From NCBI GenBank assembly GCA_037384425.1, contig JARROA010000032.1, positions 30,948 to 94,947 on the forward strand: DNA of 64,000 nucleotides, given 5' to 3'. The position numbers and the translations under genes are program-made. Every line of letters starts with the position of its first letter. Position 1 is the first letter of the stretch. Shown piece after piece: positions 26,170 to 34,294 of the stretch. The notes beneath the pieces are model-generated. The model ran no database searches. It had not been told where the DNA came from and saw only the letters and a list, made by a program, of their open reading frames with translations. Source of the stretch: Thiodiazotropha sp037384425. Lineage in GTDB: Bacteria > Pseudomonadota > Gammaproteobacteria > Chromatiales > Chromatiaceae.

Positions 26170-27086
26170 CAGAATACGTCGCTCACTTCGTCGTCCAAGG
26201 GCACCATGCGCACCATGTTGAGATGCTCCTCGCTGAGACCCACCTCTTCCTCCTGAGGCGGATGGATCAGCTCCTCCAAGCGCGCCTTGGTAGCGAGAAA
26301 TTCAGGGCTGAGAAACTGGTCGGGAGAGCGCGGATGAGGCACCGGCACCTCGATCAGCTCCTGCACCTCGCCGGGATGTGCCTTCAGCACCAGGATGCGG
26401 TCGGCCAGGTAGACCGCCTCGTCCAGATCATGGGTAATGAAGAGGATGGTCACATCGATGTTGCGCCAGATGTCGAGCAGGTAGCTCTGCATGCGTGCAC
26501 GGGTCTGGGCGTCGAGGGCGCCGAAGGGCTCGTCCATCAGCAGAATGCGCGGCTGGTTGGCCAGGGCACGGGCAATGGCCACGCGCTGCTTCATGCCGCC
26601 GGAGAGCTGGTGGGGATAGCTGTTCTCGAACTTCGACAGGCCCACCAGATCGATCCAGCTGCGCGCCTCCTCCTCGGCGGTGTTGCGGTCCTTGCCGCTG
26701 CGCTCCAGACCGAACATGACGTTTTTCTTTACCGTCAGCCAGGGGAACAGGGTGTAGCCCTGGAACACCATGCCGCGGTCGGGACCGGGTCCATGCACCG
26801 ACTTGCCGTCGAGCAGCACTTCGCCGCTGGTCTGCTCCTCAAGCCCGGCCAGGATACGGATCAGGGTCGACTTGCCGCAGCCGGAGGGGCCAATGACGCA
26901 GACGAACTCCCGCCGGTGGGTCTTGAAGTTGATGTTCTTCAGCGCCGTGATCGGCCCCTGGGGGGAGTCGAAGGTCTTGCCGAGTGCGTCCACCTCGAGG
27001 ATCACCGGGCGCTGCTTGAGACGCTCGAAGCGATCCCTGACCTCGGGGGACTGGTCGAGATAGCTGGGCAGTTCCAAATGGGTCAT
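26169..27086 (-). CDS. ABC transporter ATP-binding protein (nitrate/sulfonate/urea-type uptake)
   Basis: The 305-residue ATPase has Walker A IGPSGCGKST, Q-loop VFQGYTLFPW, signature LSGGMKQR, Walker B ILLMDEPFGALD and the H-loop ITHDLDE. It belongs to the TauB/SsuB/NrtD group. The C-terminus carries an extra acidic tail of about 50 residues (HPPQEEEVGLSEEHLNMV). The ATG at 27086 has a strong TGAGGAGG site upstream; the open frame to 27707 is accidental. It energises the permease 11 bp upstream. Confidence 0.93.
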   Translation of the reverse strand: MTHLELPSYLDQSPEVRDRFERLKQRPVILEVDALGKTFDSPQGPITALKNINFKTHRREFVCVIGPSGCGKSTLIRILAGLEEQTSGEVLLDGKSVHGPGPDRGMVFQGYTLFPWLTVKKNVMFGLERSGKDRNTAEEEARSWIDLVGLSKFENSYPHQLSGGMKQRVAIARALANQPRILLMDEPFGALDAQTRARMQSYLLDIWRNIDVTILFITHDLDEAVYLADRILVLKAHPGEVQELIEVPVPHPRSPDQFLSPEFLATKARLEELIHPPQEEEVGLSEEHLNMVRMVPLDDEVSDVF

Positions 27087-27097
27087 GGCGATCCTCC

Positions 27098-28057
27098 TCA
27101 GGCCTTGGCCACGCGTTGCCAGGGAAACAGGCGCCGGCCGAGCCAGGCCAGGATCAGATCGGTGCTGAGACCGATGATGCCGATCATGATGATGGCGGCG
27201 TAGACGTTCTCGAAGTTCTTGTAGCGCGCCTGCTGGGTGATAAACCAGGTGATGCCGGAGCTGGTGCCGATCAGCTCGGCCACGATCAGGTAGGTCCAGG
27301 CCCAGCCGAGCAGGATGCGCATGTCCTTGTAGAGGTCGGTGACGATGCCCGGGATCACCACCCGGAACAGCAGCGAGAGGCGCTTGGCGCCCAGGGTCAT
27401 CGCCGCCTCCAGCAGAGAGGGATCGAGCTTGCGCGTGGTGTTGGAGATGACCAGCACCTGCTGGAAGAAGGTGCCGATGAAGATAATCGCGATCTTCGGC
27501 GCCTCGTGGATGCCGAGTATGGCCACCGCCAGCGCACCGAAGGCGGGCGCCGGCAGATAGCGGAAGAATTCGATGAAGGGTTCGCTCAGACGCGATGCCA
27601 GGTCGTAGGTGCCGGCCAGGATGCCCAGGGGCACGCCAACCAGAGAAGAGAGGAAAAAGCCCCAGAAGATGACCTGGATGCTTTGCCACAGACTTTCGTG
27701 CAGCCACTTCTCGTTGCGTCTTTGGGGCTCAGTGGTGAAGGCGGTGTAGAAAGCCGCCGCCACCTCGTGGGGTGCTGGAAGATAGACCGGATTGGCGGGT
27801 TCGCCCTCGGGCAGCGGCTTGCCGGCCGCCTGCGCCTTCTCCGATTCGCGCTCGAAGACCGTCCGGTCGACCTGCATCCCCGGCTTGAAATAGCTGACAC
27901 CGCCCGGCTCGGTGATCGCCATCTTGGGGTGCCAAACATAGGGCGAGTAACTCACCAGGCACCACAACAGGATCGGGATCAGGAAACTCAGAACGCCGAG
28001 AAACAGGCGACTGCGGCTATCGAGCTCTTTGCGTACGGCGAACCAACCACTGGCCAT
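27098..28057 (-). CDS. ABC transporter permease
   Basis: This 319-residue membrane protein belongs to the TauC/SsuC-type BPD_transp_1 family. It has an N-terminal helix (LGVLSFLIPILLWCLVSY), a soluble stretch of about 70 residues, and then a core of five to six helices. The EAA loop is EAAMTLGAKRLSLLFRVVIPG. The soluble insert between the first and second helices (about residues 42-105) is longer than in typical TauC proteins. Its partners are the ATPase just downstream and the binding protein upstream. Confidence 0.92.
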   Translation of the reverse strand: MASGWFAVRKELDSRSRLFLGVLSFLIPILLWCLVSYSPYVWHPKMAITEPGGVSYFKPGMQVDRTVFERESEKAQAAGKPLPEGEPANPVYLPAPHEVAAAFYTAFTTEPQRRNEKWLHESLWQSIQVIFWGFFLSSLVGVPLGILAGTYDLASRLSEPFIEFFRYLPAPAFGALAVAILGIHEAPKIAIIFIGTFFQQVLVISNTTRKLDPSLLEAAMTLGAKRLSLLFRVVIPGIVTDLYKDMRILLGWAWTYLIVAELIGTSSGITWFITQQARYKNFENVYAAIIMIGIIGLSTDLILAWLGRRLFPWQRVAKA

Positions 28058-28098
28058 TAGATGCCCCGTTCAAATAGATCAAGTCACTAAGGGGTGTG

Positions 28099-28147
28099 AG
28101 AGGTGCAGGCCCGGCGACCCATGATGCGTATGCCGGGCCCGACCTCT
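28099..28147 (-). terminator. Stem-loop between binding-protein and permease genes
   Basis: AGAGGT.CAGGCCCGGC pairs with GCCGGGCCCGACCTCT around a loop of about 14 nt. There is no T-tract, so it more likely partially attenuates or stabilises the upstream binding-protein mRNA, as is common in ABC uptake operons. Confidence 0.6.
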
Positions 28148-28161
28148 CGCTGCGGACAGAC

Positions 28162-29142
28162 TTACATCGCTTCAGTGAGGGAAGGATCGATGTAGGCGTC
28201 GACGTCCTGTGCCTCCTTGTAGACGTCGTTGGCCAGGTTGAAGTCGTCGGAGATCTTCGACGATCCGTAGAGTGAGTCAAAGCCCTCGCCCTTGGCGAAG
28301 TGGGATTTGGCCTCGTCCAGGGTCAGGATCTTGGTGCCGTTGATGAAGCCTTTATACTCGTCGGGACCGAGCCCCACGCGTGAGGCCATGATCTTCACCG
28401 CATCGTCATAGGTCGCGGGGTCCTTGATGTAGTCGACGACCCGGTACCAGACCTTGATCACCTTCTCCCATTCGGCCTTGCGGGCGGCCAGACTGGAGGG
28501 CGAGACCGCCAGCACGTCGTAGATCAGACCGGGTTCGTCAGCGCTGGTATAGATCGGCTTGGAACCGGGCACCAGATTCAGGGCCATGCCGGAGTTGGGC
28601 TGCCAGGCGACGATGGCGTCCACGTCACCGGAGGCGAGCACCTGAGGGGTCTCGTTGGTGGGCACGTTGACCAGCTCCACGTCCTTCTCGCTCATGCCGG
28701 CCTTCTCCAGGCCGTTGAGCAGCAACAGATGGGAGACGAAGCCGATCTCCACACCGACCTTCTTGCCCTTGAGATCGGCGATTGAGTCGATACCGGGCTT
28801 GCCCACCACCATGTCGTTACCGTTGGAGTAGTCGTTGATCAGGATCATCACGCTCTTGGCGCCGGTGGCGCCGGTGACCAGGGCGTCGCCGTTGGTCATG
28901 GTCACCGCGTCGAGCTTGCCGGCGGCGAAGGCATCCATCGAAGCCACGTAGTCGAACCACTCGAACTGCACATCGACACCTTCCTCCTTGAACCACTGCT
29001 TCTCGATGGCCACTTCCCAGGCCACCCAGCCCGGCCAGTCGGAATAGCCGATCTTCAACGGCTCGGCCAGGGCGCCGGCCGACATGCCCAGCATGGCGAC
29101 AGCGGCCAGGGCGGAGAAAAACTTACTCAGGCGTTTCATCAT
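28162..29142 (-). CDS. ABC transporter substrate-binding protein (NMT1/TauA-like)
   Basis: The 326-residue periplasmic binding protein has a clear signal peptide (MMKRLSKFFSALAAVAMLGM, cleavage after ALA near residue 26). The mature part begins EPLKIGYSDWPGWVAWEVA, typical of NMT1/TauA-type binding proteins. The cluster context predicts guanidine, urea or a related small nitrogen compound as ligand; the binding residues do not show which. I start at the ATG at 29142, 7 bp after AGAGGA; a second ATG follows at once. It is the first gene of the operon, behind the sigma-54 promoter at 29191-29206. Confidence 0.9.
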   Translation of the reverse strand: MMKRLSKFFSALAAVAMLGMSAGALAEPLKIGYSDWPGWVAWEVAIEKQWFKEEGVDVQFEWFDYVASMDAFAAGKLDAVTMTNGDALVTGATGAKSVMILINDYSNGNDMVVGKPGIDSIADLKGKKVGVEIGFVSHLLLLNGLEKAGMSEKDVELVNVPTNETPQVLASGDVDAIVAWQPNSGMALNLVPGSKPIYTSADEPGLIYDVLAVSPSSLAARKAEWEKVIKVWYRVVDYIKDPATYDDAVKIMASRVGLGPDEYKGFINGTKILTLDEAKSHFAKGEGFDSLYGSSKISDDFNLANDVYKEAQDVDAYIDPSLTEAM

Positions 29143-29155
29143 GGAGGAGTCCTCT

Positions 29156-29185
29156 GGTAATACTAATTTCAATTTTCGTATTACC
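29156..29185 (-). promoter_or_regulatory. Palindromic operator candidate over the operon start
   Basis: GGTAATAC-N14-GTATTACC has two perfect 8-bp arms spanning 30 bp. The span is close to the NikR operator (GTATGA-N16-TCATAC, 28 bp). It overlaps the start site predicted from the sigma-54 box (about 29180) and lies just before the ribosome-binding site. It is a candidate site for the NikR-like regulator encoded in the same cluster. Confidence 0.55.
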
Positions 29186-29190
29186 CTTAG

Positions 29191-29206
29191 TGCAACCCAT
29201 GTGCCA
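29191..29206 (-). promoter_or_regulatory. Sigma-54 promoter of the ABC/urea-guanidine operon
   Basis: Read leftward, TGGCACATGGGTTGCA matches the sigma-54 consensus TGGCAC-N5-TTGCW at every conserved base, with the correct 10-bp GG to GC spacing. It lies 49 bp upstream of the binding-protein start codon. Confidence 0.88.
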
Positions 29207-29325
29207 GACGCGCTTGTATCTGCTTACTCGTTGTAATCTCTGTATTTTTTATTGATGATCGCGAAAGATCATGTTTTCCGCACGCCCCATCATGGGGCCT
29301 GGTAGTCGCAGATCGGTGATGTTCA

Positions 29326-29342
29326 TGCACCCGAAGTGTGCA
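29326..29342. promoter_or_regulatory. NtrC-binding-site-like enhancer
   Basis: TGCACCCGAAGTGTGCA fits the NtrC dyad TGCACY-N5-GGTGCA with a single mismatch. It lies about 120 bp upstream of the sigma-54 promoter, a normal enhancer distance, and implies induction under nitrogen limitation. Confidence 0.7.
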
Positions 29343-29360
29343 AGATCAATGGATAGGACA

Positions 29361-29379
29361 GGTGGGGCTGGGCCCCACC
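29361..29379. repeat. GGTGGGG dyad in the divergent intergenic region
   Basis: GGTGGGGCTGGGCCCCACC is an 8-bp near-perfect palindrome of the same type as those at 10978 and 21814. It lies between the NtrC-like site and the amidotransferase gene. Confidence 0.6.
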
Positions 29380-29459
29380 AAATACTCCCAATAGCCACAG
29401 CTTATCTTCTGATCTCAGCGGGCATCCCATAAGATAGGCGCTTTACTGAAGGAACAGAC

Positions 29460-30158
29460 ATGACCCTGCGCGCGCACTATCTCCAACACGTCCCCTACGA
29501 AGGCCTCGGCAGCATCGAACCCTGGCTGCGCGAAGCCGGCTATGCAATCGACAACACCCGGCTCTACGAATCGACAATACTGCCGGCTCTCGACGGTCTC
29601 GACCTTTTGATCGTCATGGGCGGCCCGATGAGCGTCAACGACGAGGCCGACTATCCCTGGCTGGTCGATGAGAAACGCTTCATTCTCCGGGCCATCGAAG
29701 CCGGGCTGCCCGTGCTCGGTATCTGTCTCGGCGCCCAGTTGATCGCCAGCGCCCTGGGGCAACGGATCTACCCGAACCGGGAGAAGGAGATCGGCTGGTT
29801 TCCGATCGAGGGCCTGGCCGTAACTGATGAAACGGGTTTCAGCCTGCCCCCCAATCTGGAGGTCTTCCACTGGCACGGCGAAACCTTCGACCTGCCTCCT
29901 GACGCGATTCACCTCGCCCGCAGCGAAGGCTGCGAAAATCAGGCTTTCCTGCTGCCAGACAGGGTGGTGGGCCTGCAGTGCCACCTCGAGACCACCCCCG
30001 ATTCCGCGCGGCAGATCCTCGAGCACAGCCGCAACGAGCTGGTCGCTGGCCGCTTCGTGCAGCAGGAATCGGAGATGCTGGCCACGCCCCCCGAACGCTA
30101 TGCTGAAATCAACCGGGTCATGAGCGGACTGTTGAGCTGGCTGACAACCTCGGATTAG
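29460..30158 (+). CDS. Class I glutamine amidotransferase-like protein
   Basis: The 232-residue product is a stand-alone class I amidotransferase. The nucleophile elbow GICLGAQLIA (Cys near residue 90) and the His-Glu pair in LQCHLETTP (about 176-178) complete the catalytic triad. GMP synthase-like stand-alone proteins of this type hydrolyse glutamine or gamma-glutamyl compounds; some act on gamma-glutamyl amines. It is transcribed divergently from the nitrogen operon and shares its 317-bp regulatory region. It may therefore also respond to nitrogen and process gamma-glutamyl products of the GlnT-like ligase, which is only a hypothesis. Confidence 0.85.
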   Translation: MTLRAHYLQHVPYEGLGSIEPWLREAGYAIDNTRLYESTILPALDGLDLLIVMGGPMSVNDEADYPWLVDEKRFILRAIEAGLPVLGICLGAQLIASALGQRIYPNREKEIGWFPIEGLAVTDETGFSLPPNLEVFHWHGETFDLPPDAIHLARSEGCENQAFLLPDRVVGLQCHLETTPDSARQILEHSRNELVAGRFVQQESEMLATPPERYAEINRVMSGLLSWLTTSD

Positions 30159-30203
30159 AGCCATCAAAAACCCTATCGGGTCTTCGCCGGCTGCTCCATG
30201 CAA

Positions 30204-30237
30204 TAGCCCGGATGCAACGCAGTGGAATCCGGGATTC
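30204..30237. repeat. Dispersed palindromic repeat, family A, single diverged unit
   Basis: TAGCCCGGATGCAACGCAG followed by TGGAATCCGGGATTC is a diverged single unit of the repeats at 8825 and 63227. It overlaps the lutC stop region by two bases. Confidence 0.65.
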
Positions 30238-30883
30238 AGGTGACGATCAACACCAGCAACGATCGGGGCCCATGCACCCCATAGGCGAGCACCTGGGCGA
30301 TGTCGGCCGACTTGGACGGTCCCGAGATCAGCAGGGCGTTGGTCGGCATGCCCTGCGCCCAGCCCTGTGCCTGCATGGCTTCGGCAAAGGTGGAATAGAT
30401 GTCATCCGCCTGCAACAGCACGACATGGAGGGGCGGCACCAGTGAGAGCAGGCGCGGCTCCGACGTGTCGGGCCAGAGGATCAGGCTGCCGGTCTCGGCG
30501 ATGGCGCCGCGGCTGCCGGTGAAGCCGGCATCCATCCGCTCGAACAGATCGTTTTTCCAGGCCTCGATTTCCAGCGCGTAGGGAACCGCCTCTATGTCGT
30601 CCGCCTGCAGTGCCGACTCGAGTCGGGCAGCGACCGGACTGTCCGGCGCATAGACCAGATTGCCGACGCCCTTGGCCTTGAGCAGGCTCACCAGGTCAGC
30701 CGACCAGCGCGCCTCGGTCGTCACCTGCACCTCGGCGCGCACCTCCTGCATACGGTCCGTGAAACGCGCGATCCGCTCCTCCGGATCCCAATCATGACGA
30801 TCGACGGTGCGCTCGATGCCCTCGCCTCGGTCTCGGCCGACCGAGCGGAGTCGCTCCAGGATACGTCGCCGTGCCTCACTCAT
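30236..30883 (-). CDS. lutC: Lactate utilization protein C
   Basis: The 215-residue LUD-domain protein is the third subunit of the LutABC iron-sulfur L-lactate oxidation complex. Typical segments are LVYAPDSPVAARLESAL, GFTGSRGAIAETGSLILWPD and PPLHVVLLQADDIYSTF. The ATG at 30883 overlaps the lutB end by 8 bp. Reading frames extending to 31459 through lutB are accidental. Downstream of its stop lie a repeat unit and the convergent amidotransferase gene. Confidence 0.9.
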   Translation of the reverse strand: MSEARRRILERLRSVGRDRGEGIERTVDRHDWDPEERIARFTDRMQEVRAEVQVTTEARWSADLVSLLKAKGVGNLVYAPDSPVAARLESALQADDIEAVPYALEIEAWKNDLFERMDAGFTGSRGAIAETGSLILWPDTSEPRLLSLVPPLHVVLLQADDIYSTFAEAMQAQGWAQGMPTNALLISGPSKSADIAQVLAYGVHGPRSLLVLIVT

Positions 30884-32288
30884 GACCTTCCCCCTCCGCA
30901 TCGACGATCTGCCGCAACGGCTTGTCAGCGATACGCGGTGCCTTTCTGACCGAAGTCCAGGGACCGAGCTGCTGCGGCAGCAGACGCCGGAAGCGGCTGG
31001 CGCTGGCGACGGCGATGCGATAGAGCTTCGGATGGCTGGCGAGGCTGGCCCAGGCGCGCCAGAGCGCGGCCTGAGACGACTTGCGGCGACCACCCTGCCC
31101 TCGGGTCCCACCGTCGCCATCCCGGCGCACGCTCTCCCAGCGCAAGCGGTTGAGCAGTTGGGGAATCGGGATGCGCACCGGGCAGACCTCGCCGCAGGCG
31201 CCGCACAGGGTGGAGGCCTCGGCCAGTTCGCCCAGGCGGTCGAGCCCCTCCTTCTGCGGCTCAAGAATACTGCCGATGGGACCGGGATAGACGGTACCGT
31301 AGGCATGGCCGCCGAGCCGAGTGTAGACGGGACAGTGGTTGATGCAGGCGCCGCACCGGATACAGCGCAGGGTCGCTTGCAGCTCCTCGTCGGCGTAGAT
31401 GCGCGAACGGCCGTTGTCGAGCAGCACCAGGTGGACCTCGTGGGGACCGTCCTTCTCACCCGACTTGCGGGGCCCGCTGATCATGTTGAAGTAGGTGGTG
31501 ATGCGTTGGCCGGTGGCGGAACGGGGCAGCAGCGACAGCAGGGGCGGCACATCCGCCAGCTGCTCCACCACCTTCTCGATACCGGTCACCGCGATGTGCA
31601 GTGGCGGCACGGTGGTCGACATGCGGCCGTTGCCCTCGTTCTCCACCAGGCAGAGGGTGCCGGTCTCCGCGACCAGGAAATTAACCCCGGAGAGTCCGGC
31701 CTCGGCCTGCTGAAACTTCTCGCGCAGGATCGCTCGCGCGGCGGCGGTCAGCTCGTCCACATCGTCGGTGTATGGGATGTCGGGAAACTTTTCGTGAAAC
31801 AGCTCGGCGATCTGCTGCTTCGACTTGTGCAGCGCCGGCATCACGATGTGCGAGGGGGTCTCCCCCGCCAGCTGGATAATGAACTCGCCCAGGTCCGACT
31901 CCAGGCACTCGATGCCCCGGGCCTCCAGGTAGTGGTTGAGCCCCATCTCCTCGGAGACCATCGACTTGCCTTTGACCAGGCGCGTCACGCCGTGCCGCTG
32001 CAGGATGTCGTGCACGATCCCGTTGGCCTCTTCGGGGGTCTCGGCCCAGTGCACGCGGATGCCGTTCTCCTCACAGCGGGCCTCCGCCCGCTCCAGCAGT
32101 TCGGGCAGATTGGACAGCGCATGAGCGCGAATCGCCATGCAGCGGCGACGCAGGGATTCCAGCTCGTCGGGGTCGGGAAACAGCGCCTGGCGCTTCTCCA
32201 TCAGCATGTCCATGGCCCGGCGCAGATGGCCGCGCAACGCCCCGTCCCGCAGGGAGCGGATCACGCCCTGATGAAAATCACTCGCCAC
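30876..32288 (-). CDS. lutB: Lactate utilization iron-sulfur protein LutB
   Basis: The 470-residue protein has an N-terminal LUD domain (VVKGKSM-type segment RLVKGKSMVSEEMGLN, then VAETGTLCLVENEGNGRM). Two 4Fe-4S motifs follow, CIRCGACINHCPVY and CGACGEVCPVRIP (about residues 320 and 375), and a C-terminal helical region ends the protein. I start it at the GTG at 32288, which gives the normal family length and has GGGAG 8 bp upstream. That start overlaps lutA by 11 bp. The open frame to 32357 adds residues that do not match the family. Confidence 0.9.
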   Translation of the reverse strand: MASDFHQGVIRSLRDGALRGHLRRAMDMLMEKRQALFPDPDELESLRRRCMAIRAHALSNLPELLERAEARCEENGIRVHWAETPEEANGIVHDILQRHGVTRLVKGKSMVSEEMGLNHYLEARGIECLESDLGEFIIQLAGETPSHIVMPALHKSKQQIAELFHEKFPDIPYTDDVDELTAAARAILREKFQQAEAGLSGVNFLVAETGTLCLVENEGNGRMSTTVPPLHIAVTGIEKVVEQLADVPPLLSLLPRSATGQRITTYFNMISGPRKSGEKDGPHEVHLVLLDNGRSRIYADEELQATLRCIRCGACINHCPVYTRLGGHAYGTVYPGPIGSILEPQKEGLDRLGELAEASTLCGACGEVCPVRIPIPQLLNRLRWESVRRDGDGGTRGQGGRRKSSQAALWRAWASLASHPKLYRIAVASASRFRRLLPQQLGPWTSVRKAPRIADKPLRQIVDAEGEGHE

Positions 32289-33084
32289 CGCTGCGCTCCC
32301 AGAGAAATTCCGCGATATGTCGGGTCTCCGGCCCGTCGCCCTGCCACTCGAATGCACCGCCGATATTCATCAGACAACCACTGTCCTGGCTAACCACCAG
32401 TTGGGCGCCGCTGTCGCGCAGGGCCCGGGTCTTGTCCTCCACCATGGCGGCGGAGATCTCCGGCTGCTTGACCGCGAAAGTGCCACCGAAACCGCAGCAC
32501 TCCGCCTTGTGGTCCTGCTCCACCAGCTCCACCCTGTCGAGTTGCGCCAGCAGCGACTCCGCAGCGTGGGCCATGCCCATCTCGCGGCGTGTTGAGCAGG
32601 AGGTGTGCAGGGCCACCCGCATCGGCTCGCCCCTGTCCTGCAGACTGATTTGCAACACATCATTGAGGAACCCGGTCAGCTCCCAGACACGCGCCGCGAC
32701 CGCCACCGCCTGCTGGTACCGATCGGTACCCTCGAACAGACGGGGGTAGTGGTGTTTCATCATTCCGGCACAGGAGCCTGATGGAACCACGATGGGATAA
32801 TCGGCGGGAAACAGGTCCAGCTGGGCTGCCGCCACCCGGCGCGCCTCATCCCGGTATCCCGAGTTGTAGGCGGGCTGTCCGCAGCAGGTCTGATTGCGGG
32901 GAAAGATCACCGACAGGCCCTCGCGTTTCAGCAGCGCCATGCCGGCCAGACCGGCCTTCGGATAGAAGAGATCTACCAGACAGGTGGCGAAAAAGTAGAC
33001 GCTGTCGGGACGTGATTGGCCTGGCACCTCTGCTACAAACCTCGGTTTCAAAAGGATAGGGGTTGGTCGATTATGCGCGCTCAC
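32278..33084 (-). CDS. lutA: Lactate utilization protein A, cysteine-rich CCG-domain subunit
   Basis: This 268-residue protein carries two CCG domains with the motifs QTCCGQPAYNSG and ECCGFGGTF, as in heterodisulfide reductase subunit B and glycolate oxidase GlcF. The family core starts at SVYFFATCLVDLFYPKAG, about 28 residues in. The N-terminal extension is longer than usual and begins with GTG, so the true start may lie closer to 33010. With lutB and lutC it completes the LutABC operon for oxidising L-lactate to pyruvate. No lactate permease is adjacent. Confidence 0.88.
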   Translation of the reverse strand: MSAHNRPTPILLKPRFVAEVPGQSRPDSVYFFATCLVDLFYPKAGLAGMALLKREGLSVIFPRNQTCCGQPAYNSGYRDEARRVAAAQLDLFPADYPIVVPSGSCAGMMKHHYPRLFEGTDRYQQAVAVAARVWELTGFLNDVLQISLQDRGEPMRVALHTSCSTRREMGMAHAAESLLAQLDRVELVEQDHKAECCGFGGTFAVKQPEISAAMVEDKTRALRDSGAQLVVSQDSGCLMNIGGAFEWQGDGPETRHIAEFLWERSGGE

Positions 33085-33326
33085 GATCGGATGCGTCGAG
33101 ATCGATACCCGGCGGCCCGGTGAAGCAGTCGCGAACCGTCAGACCAGTATAGGCCAACACGGCCCATGGGGTGGACAGGCAACTGAGCCATGGCCGAGTC
33201 ACTGAACGACCGATCTGCGAACTCGAAGGCGATCGAGGCGTCTCATAAGCATGAGGCAGAGACAAGATTTGCGGCTGGATTTGCCGCCCCCACACAACAA
33301 TGACTTCTGCGAGAGGCACAGGATTG

Positions 33327-33518
33327 ATGAACGGCATAGACCCCTACGCCTATATGCAACGGCTCTCCCTCGTGCTCGACTCCCTGTCGGAGCGGGACGA
33401 GATCGTGACCGCGCTCGACGAAATGGAGTATCTTTTCGAGATCATTCCACCGGAGCTGCAGGACAATGCGGAGCAGTTGATCCACCTCCTGCGCCAGAAA
33501 CTCGAACACACTATCTGA
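33327..33518 (+). CDS. Small conserved-looking protein of unknown function
   Basis: The 63-residue product starts at the ATG at 33327 with GAGAGG upstream. The sequence MNGIDPYAYMQRLSLVLDSL, then DEIVTALDEMEYLFEIIPPEL, is mostly helical and acidic, with periodic leucines. Codon use looks like a real gene. I do not recognise the family. It is divergent from lutA and separated from the VOC gene by a family C repeat element. Confidence 0.6.
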   Translation: MNGIDPYAYMQRLSLVLDSLSERDEIVTALDEMEYLFEIIPPELQDNAEQLIHLLRQKLEHTI

Positions 33519-33573
33519 AACGCTTACCTGATTACCCACATGACTCAGCCAATGGAGTGGTCGTCTGGAGCAG

Positions 33574-33738
33574 TTTTGAGTGTTGAGTTTTTAGTGTTGA
33601 GTTGAGGAGTTCGCTACGCTCACGCATTTTTTCTCCCTCTCCCCTTGCGGGAAAGGGCCATGGTGAGGGGAGAATAAAACCTGTGAGCGTAGCGAACGCA
33701 TCAACTCACAACTCATCACTAATAACTCAACACTTTTC
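33574..33738. repeat. Compound inverted-repeat element, family C, short copy
   Basis: Outer arms are GAGTTCGCTACGCTCACG and CGTGAGCGTAGCGAAC-type complements. The inner arms are CCCTCTCCCCTTGCGGG and a partial complement, with AT-rich ends (AGTGTTGAGTT and AACTCAACACT). The architecture matches 23261-23538 with a shorter centre. It occupies most of the gap before the VOC gene. Confidence 0.85.
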
Positions 33739-33805
33739 AGAACATTACTCGATTTTCAAACCTTCCATCCGCATGGCTGAGCATGGTGGGTAATCAGGAA
33801 CGCTT

Positions 33806-34246
33806 ATGATCGAACTCGGACATGTGGTCTATTACGTACGCGATCTGGAGGCCTCGTTGAGGTTCTATTCGCAGGCGGTCGGCCTGCAGGTGAAAGGCCG
33901 GATCTTCAACAATCGCGCCGCCGTGCTGACCGGTGGTCGTTCGCACCACGAGTTGCTGCTGATCGAGGTGGGTGAAGCCGATGGTCCCCTTGCGGGCCGA
34001 CGCATCGGCCTCTATCACGTCGGCTGGCGCATCGGCGACGACCTGGACGCCCTGCGCCAGGCACGGGATCGATTGGCGGCCCTGGGCTATCCCCTGGAGG
34101 GGATGTCGGACCACACCGTGAGTCAGAGCCTCTATCTGAGAGACCCGGACGGCAATGAAGTGGAGCTGTTCGTGGACGACCCCGGATTCGACTGGTCGCA
34201 GGACGACAGCTGGATGCAGGCGCCGGTCAAACCCCTGGCGCTGTAG
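33806..34246 (+). CDS. VOC-superfamily (glyoxalase/dioxygenase-fold) protein
   Basis: The 146-residue product is a single vicinal-oxygen-chelate domain pair. LGHVVYYVRDLEASLRFYSQ is at the start (potential metal ligand His6), and SQSLYLRDPDGNEVELFVDD is near the end (Glu ligand about residue 119). Family members are metal-dependent isomerases, dioxygenases or resistance proteins; the substrate is not evident. It converges on the fliJ gene. Confidence 0.88.
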   Translation: MIELGHVVYYVRDLEASLRFYSQAVGLQVKGRIFNNRAAVLTGGRSHHELLLIEVGEADGPLAGRRIGLYHVGWRIGDDLDALRQARDRLAALGYPLEGMSDHTVSQSLYLRDPDGNEVELFVDDPGFDWSQDDSWMQAPVKPLAL

Positions 34247-34294
34247 TCTGCGGATTTCGTTGCCTGCGTACTGCCCCTGCGTCGAAGAAGGGGA

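Noticed and set aside
29143..29200. Guanidine riboswitch in the leader of the ABC operon
   Set aside because: The leader after the predicted start is only about 40 nt and its palindrome lacks the paired ACGR-loop hairpins or the larger guanidine-I fold. A protein operator explains it better.
33243..33539. 98-residue minus-strand frame over the small gene at 33327
   Set aside because: The plus-strand frame has a ribosome-binding site and protein-like composition; the minus frame does not.
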